DNA of 34,292 nt from an uncultured Neisseriaceae bacterium (GTDB taxonomy: Bacteria; Pseudomonadota; Gammaproteobacteria; Burkholderiales; UBA11063): NCBI GenBank assembly GCA_937952895.1, contig CALFYC010000097.1:1-34292 (forward strand). Direction: 5' to 3'. The position numbers were made by a program, and so were the translations under genes. How positions within the stretch are numbered: position 1 is the first letter of the stretch; each line of letters begins with the position of its first letter. This document shows, in pieces, positions 25,435-34,292 of the stretch. Below the pieces are notes generated by a model. That model saw only the letters and a list, made by a program, of their open reading frames with translations, ran no database searches and was not told the origin of the DNA.

Positions 25435-26730
25435 TTAAGATTTCTTTCGACTAAACATTTTACAAATTAATCCGATTACTATTATTCCAATTGCATATTT
25501 GATTAAATTAAAATCAGTCATGCGAATAGACCAAATCATAAATCCACATGCAATTGATGCAATAAAGTAATATTTACTATTTATTCGATGTCGTTTTCCA
25601 ATTACCATTAAAGATATCGTTGAATAAATATACGGTAATAAGTAAAGTAGTACTGACATTGAAATAATTTTATTAAATTGCTCTTGTGCTGTTGGCGATG
25701 CCGTTATTATAACAATAAGACTCATAAATATAGCTAAAGTTATAAGACCAACACTGGGCATATCTTTTTTATTAATCTTAGCAAACATTTTAGGGAATAA
25801 TCCTTCACTTGCTGCTAATTGAGCTGTTTGTCCGGTTACTAAACACCATCCACCCATGGCACCAATGCAATCTAATGTGGCAATAATTGAAACAATTATA
25901 CCAATTTTTTGTGAATGGAACATTATTTTTAGAACATCGGCAAGTGGTGAATTTGACTTACTTAACATATCTGCTGGAATAATCCCAAGCATAACTATAT
26001 AAATTGAGATATATACTATAGCCGCTATTATAACTCCAAGAATTGTTGCAAGTGGAACATTTCGAATAGGATTTTTTACTAGTCTTGCAGATACGCAGGC
26101 TGACTCAACACCAATAAATGCCCACATAATGGTATTAAATGAGTTATTAATTACACTAGTAGCATTAGCATGTGTTGGATTATAGCCATTTAGAAAAATA
26201 CCTTTATCAAACCAAAACCATCCACCAAATGCTACAAATAAAATAGGAAATAGAGCAATAATAAAACTAATTGATTGAAAGCGATTGATAAATTTTGTTC
26301 CAAGAATATTAAGACCGGTAAAAAACCAAATAATAATAACTTGAATGATTATGCTATCAGTTGTAGTAATGGTCCATGGAACGATGTTTTGTAGATATCC
26401 AATTACAATTGCGGGCATACTAACTAATGCAATCCAATTTCCAATTGAATAAATAAAGTTAGTATGAAAGCCCATGGCATCACCTAGAGCTTTTTTAGCA
26501 TATGAGTATGGCCCTGCTCCTCCTGGAATAACTAGTGATAGCTTAGCCATTACCAAAGCAAAAGCTAAAACACCAATTAAAGTTATGAGCCAAGCAATAA
26601 TAGTCATACCACCATTTTGTGCAAGGCTCGCAGGTAACATATAAATACCAGAACCTAACATATTACTTGTAACCAATAAGGTAATATTAAATAAGCCGAT
26701 ACTAGCAGAAATTTGATTGTTTTTTACCAT
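25435..26730 (-). CDS. APC-superfamily amino acid/polyamine transporter (AdiC/PotE-like)
   Basis: 431 residues with about twelve membrane helices. The N-terminus matches the basic amino acid/polyamine antiporters: VTSNMLGSGIYMLPASLAQNGG (about 20-41), with the GSGI substrate loop in helix 1, and PGGAGPYSYAKKALGDAMGF (about 69-88). A second conserved block is FIGVESACVSARLVKNPIRNVP (about 205-226). It should exchange or import an amino acid or amine at the inner membrane; AdiC (arginine/agmatine) is the closest type I recognise, but substrate is inferred. It directly precedes bipA with one base between. Its own ribosome site is weak. Confidence 0.87.
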   Translation of the reverse strand: MVKNNQISASIGLFNITLLVTSNMLGSGIYMLPASLAQNGGMTIIAWLITLIGVLAFALVMAKLSLVIPGGAGPYSYAKKALGDAMGFHTNFIYSIGNWIALVSMPAIVIGYLQNIVPWTITTTDSIIIQVIIIWFFTGLNILGTKFINRFQSISFIIALFPILFVAFGGWFWFDKGIFLNGYNPTHANATSVINNSFNTIMWAFIGVESACVSARLVKNPIRNVPLATILGVIIAAIVYISIYIVMLGIIPADMLSKSNSPLADVLKIMFHSQKIGIIVSIIATLDCIGAMGGWCLVTGQTAQLAASEGLFPKMFAKINKKDMPSVGLITLAIFMSLIVIITASPTAQEQFNKIISMSVLLYLLPYIYSTISLMVIGKRHRINSKYYFIASIACGFMIWSIRMTDFNLIKYAIGIIVIGLICKMFSRKKS

Positions 26731-26946
26731 TGTTTAAATTATTTCCATTTTCAACCTAACATGACTATATAAATAATTTAATAAATCATGAGGCTATTTT
26801 TAAATAAAGGGTGTATTTTACCAGATTTATAGTATTTAGAATTAATTAAATCAGTTGGTTAATTTATTTTTAAGCAAATAATCCTAGTAGATATTGAAAG
26901 TAGGTATGATAACTTTTTATTTTTATTCTAAATACGAGGTATAATC

Positions 26947-28290
26947 ATGTTTTGTCATTTGATAGAGGCAAACATTGTGGTTAACAAACAATATTATAAG
27001 TTGATTTTTCTAATTATAATTGGAGGAGTTACCTTTGGATACAATATTAGTTCGCTTGCAAGTACTTTACCTAAAATTAAACTTCAATTTAATATTTCTG
27101 AACAACTAATTTCATTTATTGTTGGATTGGTATTTGCTGGAACCATGTGTGCGAAATTCTTTTTTACAATTTTAAATGATGCTTATGGTAGACGTAAAAC
27201 CTTAATAATTTCTTGTGTGATTTTCTTATTAGGGACGTTAAGCTTTATTTTATCTACTTCTTCAACATACATTGTAGTAGGGCGTTTATTACAAGGAGTT
27301 GGTGGTGGTCTTTTAATGGCCACTACTTCAATTTATATTGTTGAAATTGCGAATGATAAATCCCGTGGGAAATTAACTGCATTATATCAATTAAGTTTTA
27401 CTGTAGGATTATTGCTAGCCAATATTGTTGGCTTATTTATGTACGGGATTGCCTGGAAAATTATCTTCGTCTGCTTATTTGTCCTTACTTTAATATTTCT
27501 TATGACTATATATAATCTACCGTGTTCTCCTCGATGGCTATTTCGTAAAGGATTTTTAGATGAGGCAAAAGCTTCACTAGCTTTAAATCATAGTTCAGAT
27601 GAAGCGGCAGCATTGATTAAGTATTGGCAAAATTCAAATACCTTATCTCAACCTGGAAATATTTTTCAGATGAAATATTTAAAAGTAATGCTACTAGTAA
27701 TAAGTGTGACTTTTTTAAATCAATTGACTGGAATAAATGCAATTTTACAAACTAGTACTATTTTAATGAAACATGTTGGCTCATCAATTAATTCTGCATT
27801 GATTGGAAGTGTAGGGATAACTGCTATTAATGTAGTTGGTACAATCATTGGCCTACAACTTATTGATAAATTTAAACGTAATTTATTACTTGGTTATTGT
27901 GGTTTAATAATTGCCTGTGCTCATTTAATAATTGCATTAGATTTTTTCTTGAATATTAATTCACCAGTAGTTTTATTCGGTGGCTTAATGTTATTTATTT
28001 TAGCTTATTCTATTGGTCCTGGAATTATAATTTGGTTAGTCTTTTCGGAGTATCTACCAATGCCTGTTAGAAGTCAGGGGGTTGCTATCACAGGATTTTT
28101 GAATTCTTTTGCTGGATTTATGATTTCTTCTTCATTCCTTAATTTAATTAAACAATATGGAATTTCATGGATGTTTTTATTTTGTTCTTTATGTAGCGTT
28201 ATATTTGGTTTAATTCCGATTCTATTTTTACCCGATACTAATGGTAAGAATCTAGAACAATTTGATGAACTATTTAAATCGACTAAGTAA
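26947..28290 (+). CDS. sugar-porter family MFS transporter
   Basis: 447 residues, twelve membrane segments. Sugar-porter signatures: DAYGRRKTLII after helix 2 (about 78-88), GRLLQGVGGGLLMATTSIYIVEIA (about 117-140), the SPRWLFRKG loop after helix 6, LNQLTGINAILQTSTI in helix 7 (about 256-271), and the terminal PDTNGKNLEQ. The N-half arginine-rich and helix 7 motifs are those of GLUT/XylE-like proton symporters; the sugar is unknown. The ATG at 26947 has GAGG 7 bases upstream. A GTG 12 codons later is a possible shorter start. The stop codon directly abuts the ATG of the hydrolase gene, so the two are coupled. Confidence 0.9.
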   Translation: MFCHLIEANIVVNKQYYKLIFLIIIGGVTFGYNISSLASTLPKIKLQFNISEQLISFIVGLVFAGTMCAKFFFTILNDAYGRRKTLIISCVIFLLGTLSFILSTSSTYIVVGRLLQGVGGGLLMATTSIYIVEIANDKSRGKLTALYQLSFTVGLLLANIVGLFMYGIAWKIIFVCLFVLTLIFLMTIYNLPCSPRWLFRKGFLDEAKASLALNHSSDEAAALIKYWQNSNTLSQPGNIFQMKYLKVMLLVISVTFLNQLTGINAILQTSTILMKHVGSSINSALIGSVGITAINVVGTIIGLQLIDKFKRNLLLGYCGLIIACAHLIIALDFFLNINSPVVLFGGLMLFILAYSIGPGIIIWLVFSEYLPMPVRSQGVAITGFLNSFAGFMISSSFLNLIKQYGISWMFLFCSLCSVIFGLIPILFLPDTNGKNLEQFDELFKSTK

Positions 28291-29439
28291 ATGAATTTGG
28301 ATTATTTGAATAAGCTTACGAATTTAGCAATAAATGAGCATGCATTTCCAGGTGGAGTATTAGTAAGTGGAAGTTCGAAAAATCCCCTTGAAATTACATT
28401 TAATTTTGGTCATCATACATATGATAAAAATAGTCCTTTAGTTGCAATTGATCATTATTTTGATCTGGCTTCTTTAACTAAAGTTGTAGCAACCACTCCT
28501 TCAATTATGCAATTAATTAGTCAAAATGAACTTTTGCTTAATGACAAAATCAGTAAATTTTTATCACCGTCATGGTTTTTAGATAATCAGTTAAAACAAG
28601 ATATTGAAATTATTGATTTGCTTGCTCATTGTAGTGGGTTTGCCCCATGTGTTGATGCTAAATTAATTTTAGATTCAAATTTAGACCTAGATGCAAGATG
28701 GAGTATTATTAAACAGATGCCATTAGCTTATGTAAAACGTTCAAAAACAGTCTATTCAGATATTGGTTTTATTATATTGGGTAGGATTATTGAAATAATA
28801 AGTAAGGTTCGTTTAGATGAATTTGCCAAAGAACATATTTTTAATCCACTTGGAATGAAAGGAACCACATATAATCCTTCGTATTTAATATCCGAAACTA
28901 TCCCAACTGAATTCACCGTTGATGGCAAGTTATTACAGGGTGTCGTACATGATGAGTGTTGTAGAGCAATTGGTGGTATATCTGGGCACGCTGGACTATT
29001 TTCTTCAGTAATTGATTTAGCAAAATATGCTCAAACTTGGCTTAATTCTGATTTATCTAGTAACTTAGGTTGGGGAACATCAGATTTGATGGATCAGTTT
29101 AAGCAAAAAGCAAATCTAGCCCCATTTAGCACCAGAGCATTAGGCTGGAATACTGTTTCAATAGAGAACTATAATTATACGATTAATGAACAATATTCTG
29201 CGGGTAATTATATTGAAGATTCTGGATTTGGTCATACTGGTTTTGTTGGTAATTCAATCTGGATAAGTCCCAGGTATGATCGATTTGTAATCTTATTAAC
29301 GAACCAGGTATATCCAAAACGTAGTGAAGTAAGTCTTGAAATTAAACAATATTGGCGCAATAAATTAACTAATGCGATTTGGGAAATTTTAGGCTATACT
29401 AAGCTAAATAACTTACCCATTTTAAATAAAAGGAAATAA
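28291..29439 (+). CDS. serine hydrolase, class C beta-lactamase fold (AmiE/YbbE-like)
   Basis: 382 residues with no signal peptide, so cytoplasmic. The catalytic SxxK is SLTK (S61, K64), the second motif is YSD (Y155), and the KTG-box counterpart is HTG (315-317). The segment VHDECCRAIGGISGHAGLFSS (about 219-239) is typical of the penicillin-binding-protein-like family that includes B. subtilis AmiE (YbbE), an N-acetylmuramyl-L-alanine amidase of cell-wall recycling. Esterases of the same fold are the alternative. It starts on the base after the sugar-porter stop. A carrier plus intracellular hydrolase suggests uptake and cleavage of a sugar-containing molecule, such as a muropeptide or glycoside. 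This is inference from the pair. Confidence 0.85.
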   Translation: MNLDYLNKLTNLAINEHAFPGGVLVSGSSKNPLEITFNFGHHTYDKNSPLVAIDHYFDLASLTKVVATTPSIMQLISQNELLLNDKISKFLSPSWFLDNQLKQDIEIIDLLAHCSGFAPCVDAKLILDSNLDLDARWSIIKQMPLAYVKRSKTVYSDIGFIILGRIIEIISKVRLDEFAKEHIFNPLGMKGTTYNPSYLISETIPTEFTVDGKLLQGVVHDECCRAIGGISGHAGLFSSVIDLAKYAQTWLNSDLSSNLGWGTSDLMDQFKQKANLAPFSTRALGWNTVSIENYNYTINEQYSAGNYIEDSGFGHTGFVGNSIWISPRYDRFVILLTNQVYPKRSEVSLEIKQYWRNKLTNAIWEILGYTKLNNLPILNKRK

Positions 29440-29480
29440 TTTATTTTAATGCTTAGTAATAACTACAATTAGATATAAAG

Positions 29481-29532
29481 TATAATATATTCATAAAAAA
29501 GATCCATTTGTTATTTATCAAAGATAAATAAC
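29481..29532 (+). promoter_or_regulatory. thr operon -10 element and leader hairpin
   Basis: A TATAAT lies at 29481-29486, with no good -35 at normal spacing. In the predicted leader, GTTATTTATC (29510-29519) and GATAAATAAC (29523-29532) form a perfect 10-bp stem with an AAA loop. No T-tract follows, so it is not a classical terminator. No short leader peptide rich in Thr/Ile codons is visible, so E. coli-style attenuation is not supported. It may be an operator or an mRNA stability element. Confidence 0.4.
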
Positions 29533-29556
29533 TTGGTATTAATTGAAGGGGCAACT

Positions 29557-32016
29557 ATGAAAGTTCTAAAGTTTGGTGGCACATCAGTAGGTTCAAAAGA
29601 TTCATTAGCTAATGTATTAAGTATTATTCAACAAAATTTAACTTCTCATGAAAAAATTCTTGTTGTTTGTTCAGCCATGTCAGGGGTTACAAATAAATTA
29701 TTAGATGCCGGAATTCTTGCGGCTAATGGCGATTCTACTTATAAAAAATTGATTAAAGATATTCAAGTTAAACATATTAAATTAATTAAAGCACTAATAA
29801 AAACATCTTCTCAAGATCATGTAACAAAGCAAATTGATTATTTATTTAAAGAGCTGGATAATGTTTTAAAGGGGGTATTCTTATTAAAAGAAATATCTAA
29901 GCGTTCATCTGATTTGGTATTAAGTTTTGGTGAATTATTATCTTGCTCAATTATTACGCAATATATTCTGCAGCAGAATATTAAAGCTAAATTTATTGAT
30001 ACACGAAATTTAATTATTACTGATGCAAGCTTTGGAAATGCAAAGGTTGATTTTGAGGAGTCTGAGAAGAATATTAGTAAATTATTTAAAAATCTGGATT
30101 ATGTGCCAATTATCACTGGGTTTATTGCATCGACCATAACAGGGGATACAACCACCTTAGGGCGTGGAGGGTCAGATTATACTGCATCAATTGTTGCTGC
30201 TGGTGTTAATGCTGATGTGATTGAAATTTGGACTGATGTAGATGGTATAATGACTGCAGATCCTAAATATGTAAAAAAAGCTTTTACAATTCCGAATATA
30301 AATTATCAAGAAGCTATTGAATTATCTCATTTTGGGGCTAAAATTATTTATTCACCAACCCTTTATCCAGCATTTAGAAAGCATATCCCACTATGGGTAA
30401 AGAATACTTTTAATATCAACCATCTGGGAACTTTGGTAAGTGAGCAATCGTTAGCTAGTAATTATTTGATTAAAGGTATCTCATCAATTAATTCAGTTGC
30501 AATGTTAACAGTTCAAGGACAAGGTTTGGTTGGATTAACTGGATTTTTAGGTAGGCTATTTAATGCTATTGCTAGAAAAAATGTTAATGTAATTTTAACT
30601 ACCCAAGGTTCATCTGAATATTCAGTTTGTGTGGTTGTTGCATTAGATGATGCAGATAAGGCAGCATTAGCGGTAAATCAAGAATTTGAATTTGAGATTA
30701 AAGTCGGTAGAATTGACCCAGTTTATGCCAAAACTGATTTTTCTGTAATATCTATTATTGGTGAGGGGATGCGCAAACACTCTGGGCTTGCTGGTAAGTT
30801 TTTTGCTGCTTTAGGTAGAAATGGTATTAATATTATTGTTATTGCACAAGGATCATCGGAGTTAAATATTTCTACAGTGATTGAACACAGACAATTACAT
30901 AAGGCATTAAATGTAGCTCATGAGGCACTTTTTGATGCAGATTTGCGGACCCTCAATCTATTTATGGTGGGTACAGGATTAATTGGGAGCACTCTATTAA
31001 AACAAATTTTACAAACTTCTCATCATTTGCTTGAAGAAAATCATTTAAAAATTAATTTAATTGGTCTTGCAAATAGTAAAAAAATGATAATTAATGAAAA
31101 TGAAATCAATTTGAACACATGGAAAGATAAGCTATTTGCAAGTGATACGAAAGTTGAATTAACAAAATTAGTTAATAAAATGAAGGAGTTAAATTTACCC
31201 AATACTGTTTTTATTGATTGTACTGGTAATAAAGAAATAGTTCGTCATTATGCTAATATTTTAGAATCACACATTTCGATTGTAACACCAAATAAAATTG
31301 CTAATTCAAGTAGTTATGAAGATTATTTAGCATTAAAACGTTTATCTTTGAAGCATGGTAGTAAATTTATGTATGAAACTAATGTAGGGGCTGGATTACC
31401 AGTCATTAATACTTTACAAAATCTAAAATTATCTGGTGATCGAATTCTTCGAATTGAAGGGGTATTATCTGGGACATTATCCTATATTTTTAATAATTTT
31501 AAGGGTGATAAAAAATTTAGCCAAATAGTAAAAGATGCTAAAGAAAAAGGTTATACAGAACCAGATCCGCGAGATGATTTAAATGGAACGGACGTTGCAA
31601 GAAAAATTTTAATATTGGCTCGTGAAGTTGGTGCTAAGATTGAATTATCTGATATTAGCAAAGAAAATATTCTGCCGCCTAGTTGTATTAAAGCAAAAAC
31701 AGTGGCAGATTTCTTTGTTGAATTAGAAAAACATAATGATTTATTTGAAAAGAAAAAAAAGCAAGCAGAGCGTGAGAATAAAGTATTACGTTTTATTGCT
31801 AGATATGAGGATGGAGTTGCTTCAATTAGTTTAGCTATGGTTGATGATTCACATCCGTTTTACTCATTATCTGGAAGTGATAATATCATATCATTTACAA
31901 CCGATCGTTATAAAGAGCGTCCTTTAGTGATTAAAGGTCCTGGTGCTGGTGCTGAAGTAACAGCATCCGGGCTATTTGCTGAAATTATTGCAATTAGTAG
32001 TTATTTAAAAAGTTAA
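29557..32016 (+). CDS. thrA: bifunctional aspartate kinase / homoserine dehydrogenase I
   Basis: 819 residues (E. coli ThrA 820). It carries out the first and third steps from aspartate to threonine. The N-terminal kinase has KVLKFGGTSVG, RGGSDYTASIVAAG and DVDGIMTADPK; two ACT regulatory segments follow (about 310-455). The homoserine dehydrogenase part begins near residue 470 with LFMVGTGLIGS and continues with VTPNKIANSS, YETNVGAGLPVI, LSGTLSYIFN and GYTEPDPRDDLNGTDVARK. The ATG at 29557 has AAGGGG at good spacing; the eight-codon upstream extension is not needed. Threonine feedback at the ACT region is expected from the family. It is the first gene of thrABC, with thrB 9 bases downstream. 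Confidence 0.97.
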   Translation: MKVLKFGGTSVGSKDSLANVLSIIQQNLTSHEKILVVCSAMSGVTNKLLDAGILAANGDSTYKKLIKDIQVKHIKLIKALIKTSSQDHVTKQIDYLFKELDNVLKGVFLLKEISKRSSDLVLSFGELLSCSIITQYILQQNIKAKFIDTRNLIITDASFGNAKVDFEESEKNISKLFKNLDYVPIITGFIASTITGDTTTLGRGGSDYTASIVAAGVNADVIEIWTDVDGIMTADPKYVKKAFTIPNINYQEAIELSHFGAKIIYSPTLYPAFRKHIPLWVKNTFNINHLGTLVSEQSLASNYLIKGISSINSVAMLTVQGQGLVGLTGFLGRLFNAIARKNVNVILTTQGSSEYSVCVVVALDDADKAALAVNQEFEFEIKVGRIDPVYAKTDFSVISIIGEGMRKHSGLAGKFFAALGRNGINIIVIAQGSSELNISTVIEHRQLHKALNVAHEALFDADLRTLNLFMVGTGLIGSTLLKQILQTSHHLLEENHLKINLIGLANSKKMIINENEINLNTWKDKLFASDTKVELTKLVNKMKELNLPNTVFIDCTGNKEIVRHYANILESHISIVTPNKIANSSSYEDYLALKRLSLKHGSKFMYETNVGAGLPVINTLQNLKLSGDRILRIEGVLSGTLSYIFNNFKGDKKFSQIVKDAKEKGYTEPDPRDDLNGTDVARKILILAREVGAKIELSDISKENILPPSCIKAKTVADFFVELEKHNDLFEKKKKQAERENKVLRFIARYEDGVASISLAMVDDSHPFYSLSGSDNIISFTTDRYKERPLVIKGPGAGAEVTASGLFAEIIAISSYLKS

Positions 32017-32025
32017 GAGATAATT

Positions 32026-32961
32026 ATGACTAAACAAATAAAAGTATATGCACCTGCTACTGTTGCAAATGTTACTTGTGGTTTTGATATACTAGGTTTT
32101 GCCATTGATAGTTTAGGTGATGAGGTGGAACTTAAATTAAGTTCTACACCTGGGGTTAGAATTGTTTCTATAACTGGTGATAATGGTAGATTACCACTAA
32201 TTGCTAAAGATAATACTACAGGTGGCGCAATAATCAGTATGCTTAAGTTTCTTAATTCTAATCAAGGTATTGAAATTACTTTACATAAAAAAATGCCATT
32301 GGGAAGTGGTCTTGGCTCAAGCGCAGCTAGTGCAGTTGCTGGTGTAGTGGCACTTAACTATTTATTAGGCACTAATCTAACTAAACAAGAATTAGTAACT
32401 TTTGCCTTAGACGGTGAGAAAATAGCATCTGGTGCAATTCATGCAGATAATGTGGCGCCAGGTATTTTAGGTGGTTTTACTTTGGTTAGAGGATATGATC
32501 CACTAGACATAGTATCAATTCCAACACCTTCGGATTTATACTGCAGCATTATTCATCCAGATATTGAAATAAATACAAAAGAGGCTCGTAAAATTTTAAG
32601 TCCCACGATAAAACTCACAGATGCGATAACCCAATGGGGAAATGTTGCCGGATTAGTCACAGGATTAATTACTTCTGATTATGGGTTAATAAGTCGCTCA
32701 ATGCAAGATGTTGTTATTGAACCATGTCGGGCAAAACTTATCCCTGGGTTTTATGCAATGAAAGAAATAGCCCTTTCAAATGGAGCTTTAGGAGCTGGAA
32801 TTTCAGGTTCTGGTCCATCACTTTTTGCGCTTAGTCGAGACAGATTTAGTGCTGAAAAAATTGCAATTGCGATGAAGGATGCATGCTTTAATTTTGCAAA
32901 TCTAACCAGTCAAATATATGTATCAAAAATTAATTTAGATGGCGCAACAGTTATTGATTAA
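32026..32961 (+). CDS. thrB: homoserine kinase
   Basis: 311 residues (E. coli 310). GHMP-family kinase that phosphorylates homoserine. Motifs: YAPATVANVTCGFDILGFA (about 8-26), the ATP loop PLGSGLGSSAASAVAG (about 91-106), HADNVAPGILGGF (about 143-155) and the C-terminal GAGISGSGPSLFAL. The ATG has an AGAG ribosome site between thrA and itself. thrC follows with GGAG immediately after the thrB stop. Confidence 0.97.
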   Translation: MTKQIKVYAPATVANVTCGFDILGFAIDSLGDEVELKLSSTPGVRIVSITGDNGRLPLIAKDNTTGGAIISMLKFLNSNQGIEITLHKKMPLGSGLGSSAASAVAGVVALNYLLGTNLTKQELVTFALDGEKIASGAIHADNVAPGILGGFTLVRGYDPLDIVSIPTPSDLYCSIIHPDIEINTKEARKILSPTIKLTDAITQWGNVAGLVTGLITSDYGLISRSMQDVVIEPCRAKLIPGFYAMKEIALSNGALGAGISGSGPSLFALSRDRFSAEKIAIAMKDACFNFANLTSQIYVSKINLDGATVID

Positions 32962-32972
32962 ATGGAGCAATA

Positions 32973-34292
32973 ATGCAATTATATAGTACCAAAAATAAAA
33001 ATTTAAAAGTTAATTTAGAAGAGGCTGTTTTTAAAGGTTTACCTCCAGATAATGGTTTATATTTACCAATAACCATTCCTAAATTAGATGGTAATTTTTT
33101 TAAACAAATACACAGTTACTCATTAAATGAAATAGCTTTTATTGTATCTACAGCTTTAATTGGTGATGAAATATCCAAAAGTGATCTAAAAAAGATTATA
33201 GATAAAGCCATTAATTTTACTGCACCATTAGTTAATGTTCATGACAATATTTATGCATTAGAATTATTTCATGGTCCATCACTTGCGTTTAAAGATTTTG
33301 GTGCACGTTTTATGGCATCATTGATGGAATATTATTTAAGTCGTAGAAATAAAGCCAATATTAATATTCTAGTAGCAACTTCAGGTGATACTGGGAGTGC
33401 TGTTGCTAATGGTTTTTTAGATATGGAAAATATTCAGGTAACTATTTTATATCCAAGCAATAAAGTAAGTGAAATTCAAGAAAAGCAATTAACCACGTTG
33501 GGGCGTAATATTACAGCATTGGAAGTTGACGGGACTTTTGATGATTGTCAGAAAATGGTAAAAAATGCATTTTTAGATAAAGAGTTATGTGAGAAGCTTA
33601 CTTTAAGTTCTGCCAATTCGATTAACATTAGTCGCTTAATTCCACAATCGTTTTATTATTTTTATGCATATGCTCAATTGCATAACCAACCAATTATTTT
33701 TTCGGTTCCGTGTGGAAATTTAGGTAATCTATGTGGAGGTTTAATTGCTAAAAAAATGGGGCTTCCTATTTCTAAATTTATAGCAAGCACTAATATCAAT
33801 GATGTGTTTCCTAAATATCTTCAATCTGGAGTATTTGAGCCTCGTATATCACTGCAAACTATAGCAAATGCGATGGATGTTGGAAACCCAAGTAATATAA
33901 TGCGTTTAAGTGAATTTTATTCGAATGATATTAATGGAATAAGAAAAGATATTCTAGGTAAAAGTTATACAGATAGTCAAATAAAAAATATTTTAGATAA
34001 AGTATATGAAGAGCACGGTTATATTTTAGATCCACATGGTGCTGTTGGTTATTTGGGGTTAAATGATTATTTAAATTGTATAAAAGAGAGTCAGTTTGAT
34101 TCAGCGTTTAAGAGTGATGAATTTGCTGGTGTATTTTTAGAAACAGCACATCCTGCAAAATTTTATGAAGATGTTGAAGATGCTATAGGTTTTAAAATTG
34201 TAATGCCAGATAGTTTAGTCAAAGCAATGAAAAAAGAAAAACAAAGCATTAAAATTAAAGCTGACTTTAATGAATTAAAAGCATTTTTATTA
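32973..34292 (+). CDS. thrC: threonine synthase (3' end at or just past the window edge)
   Basis: The frame from the ATG at 32973 stays open to the last base, giving 440 codons and no stop; the stop probably lies just outside. E. coli ThrC is 428 residues, so nearly the whole gene is here. It converts phosphohomoserine to threonine with pyridoxal phosphate. Translated motifs: MQLYSTKNKNLKVNLEEAVF, GLPPDNGLYLP, the PLP-lysine segment GPSLAFKDFGARF, VATSGDTGSAVANGF, SANSINISRLIPQ with YYFYAY, VPCGNLGNLCGGLIAKKMGLP (the phosphate-binding loop) and LDPHGAVGYLGL. The GGAG ribosome site is 5 bases upstream. Last gene of thrABC. Confidence 0.96.
   Translation, partial: MQLYSTKNKNLKVNLEEAVFKGLPPDNGLYLPITIPKLDGNFFKQIHSYSLNEIAFIVSTALIGDEISKSDLKKIIDKAINFTAPLVNVHDNIYALELFHGPSLAFKDFGARFMASLMEYYLSRRNKANINILVATSGDTGSAVANGFLDMENIQVTILYPSNKVSEIQEKQLTTLGRNITALEVDGTFDDCQKMVKNAFLDKELCEKLTLSSANSINISRLIPQSFYYFYAYAQLHNQPIIFSVPCGNLGNLCGGLIAKKMGLPISKFIASTNINDVFPKYLQSGVFEPRISLQTIANAMDVGNPSNIMRLSEFYSNDINGIRKDILGKSYTDSQIKNILDKVYEEHGYILDPHGAVGYLGLNDYLNCIKESQFDSAFKSDEFAGVFLETAHPAKFYEDVEDAIGFKIVMPDSLVKAMKKEKQSIKIKADFNELKAFLL

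Noticed and set aside
29450..29473. Short frame MLSNNYN before thrA as a leader peptide
   Set aside because: It contains no Thr or Ile codons, has no ribosome site, and lies upstream of the predicted transcription start.

Overview
The window reads as a chromosomal segment of a very AT-rich proteobacterium (roughly 30% GC by eye). Gene content is proteobacterial: fused ThrA with ThrB and ThrC, TcdA, YaeR, Uup, a YbdG-type MscS channel, HolB, small 4.5S SRP RNA, DnaX-YbaB and BipA. The fused ThrA and low GC recall Francisella-like Gammaproteobacteria. The SRP RNA gene beside dnaX-ybaB recalls Betaproteobacteria. I cannot settle the lineage from the sequence alone. No CRISPR array, insertion sequence, tRNA or prophage is visible.

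Layout. (1) 1-3067, + strand: the end of a Mur-ligase-type, cyanophycin-synthetase-like gene (cut by the window edge), then cyanophycinase and isoaspartyl peptidase: a make-and-break set for an aspartate-backbone, nitrogen-rich peptide. (2) 3107-4626, - strand: a short RsmI-type methyltransferase followed by a TauE/SafE permease. (3) 5095-7783, + strand: a good promoter, a divergent AroE, a cation/Ca exchanger, TcdA and a terminator. (4) 7943-10677, - strand: carbonic anhydrase, dnaX, ybaB and the 4.5S RNA (ffs); dnaX carries an E. coli-type slippery heptamer. (5) 10756-16943, + strand: tightly packed mltG, tmk, holB, yaeR, uup and a mechanosensitive channel. (6) 16944-17413: a spacer holding the decayed end of a PEBP (YbhB/YbcL) gene. 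(7) 17414-21059: one very large secreted lipoprotein with repeated Ig-like modules and a probable carbohydrate-binding C-terminus, closed by a strong terminator. (8) 21118-23123: a PAS-LuxR regulator divergent from a Bcr/CflA drug exporter. (9) 23124-23621: non-coding, with a possible decayed fragment and the bipA hairpin. (10) 23622-26730, - strand: an APC amino-acid transporter directly coupled to bipA. (11) 26947-29439, + strand: a sugar-porter MFS abutting a beta-lactamase-fold hydrolase. (12) 29481 to the end, + strand: thrA-thrB-thrC with a 5' leader hairpin; thrC runs to the last base of the window and has no stop inside it.

Most genes are core housekeeping or common transporters. The accessory or less ordinary parts are the cyanophycin-type operon, the lipoprotein, the regulator/exporter pair, the decayed remnants, and the regulatory signals in dnaX and before thrA. 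I did not find a clear, wholly new defence or mobile system.
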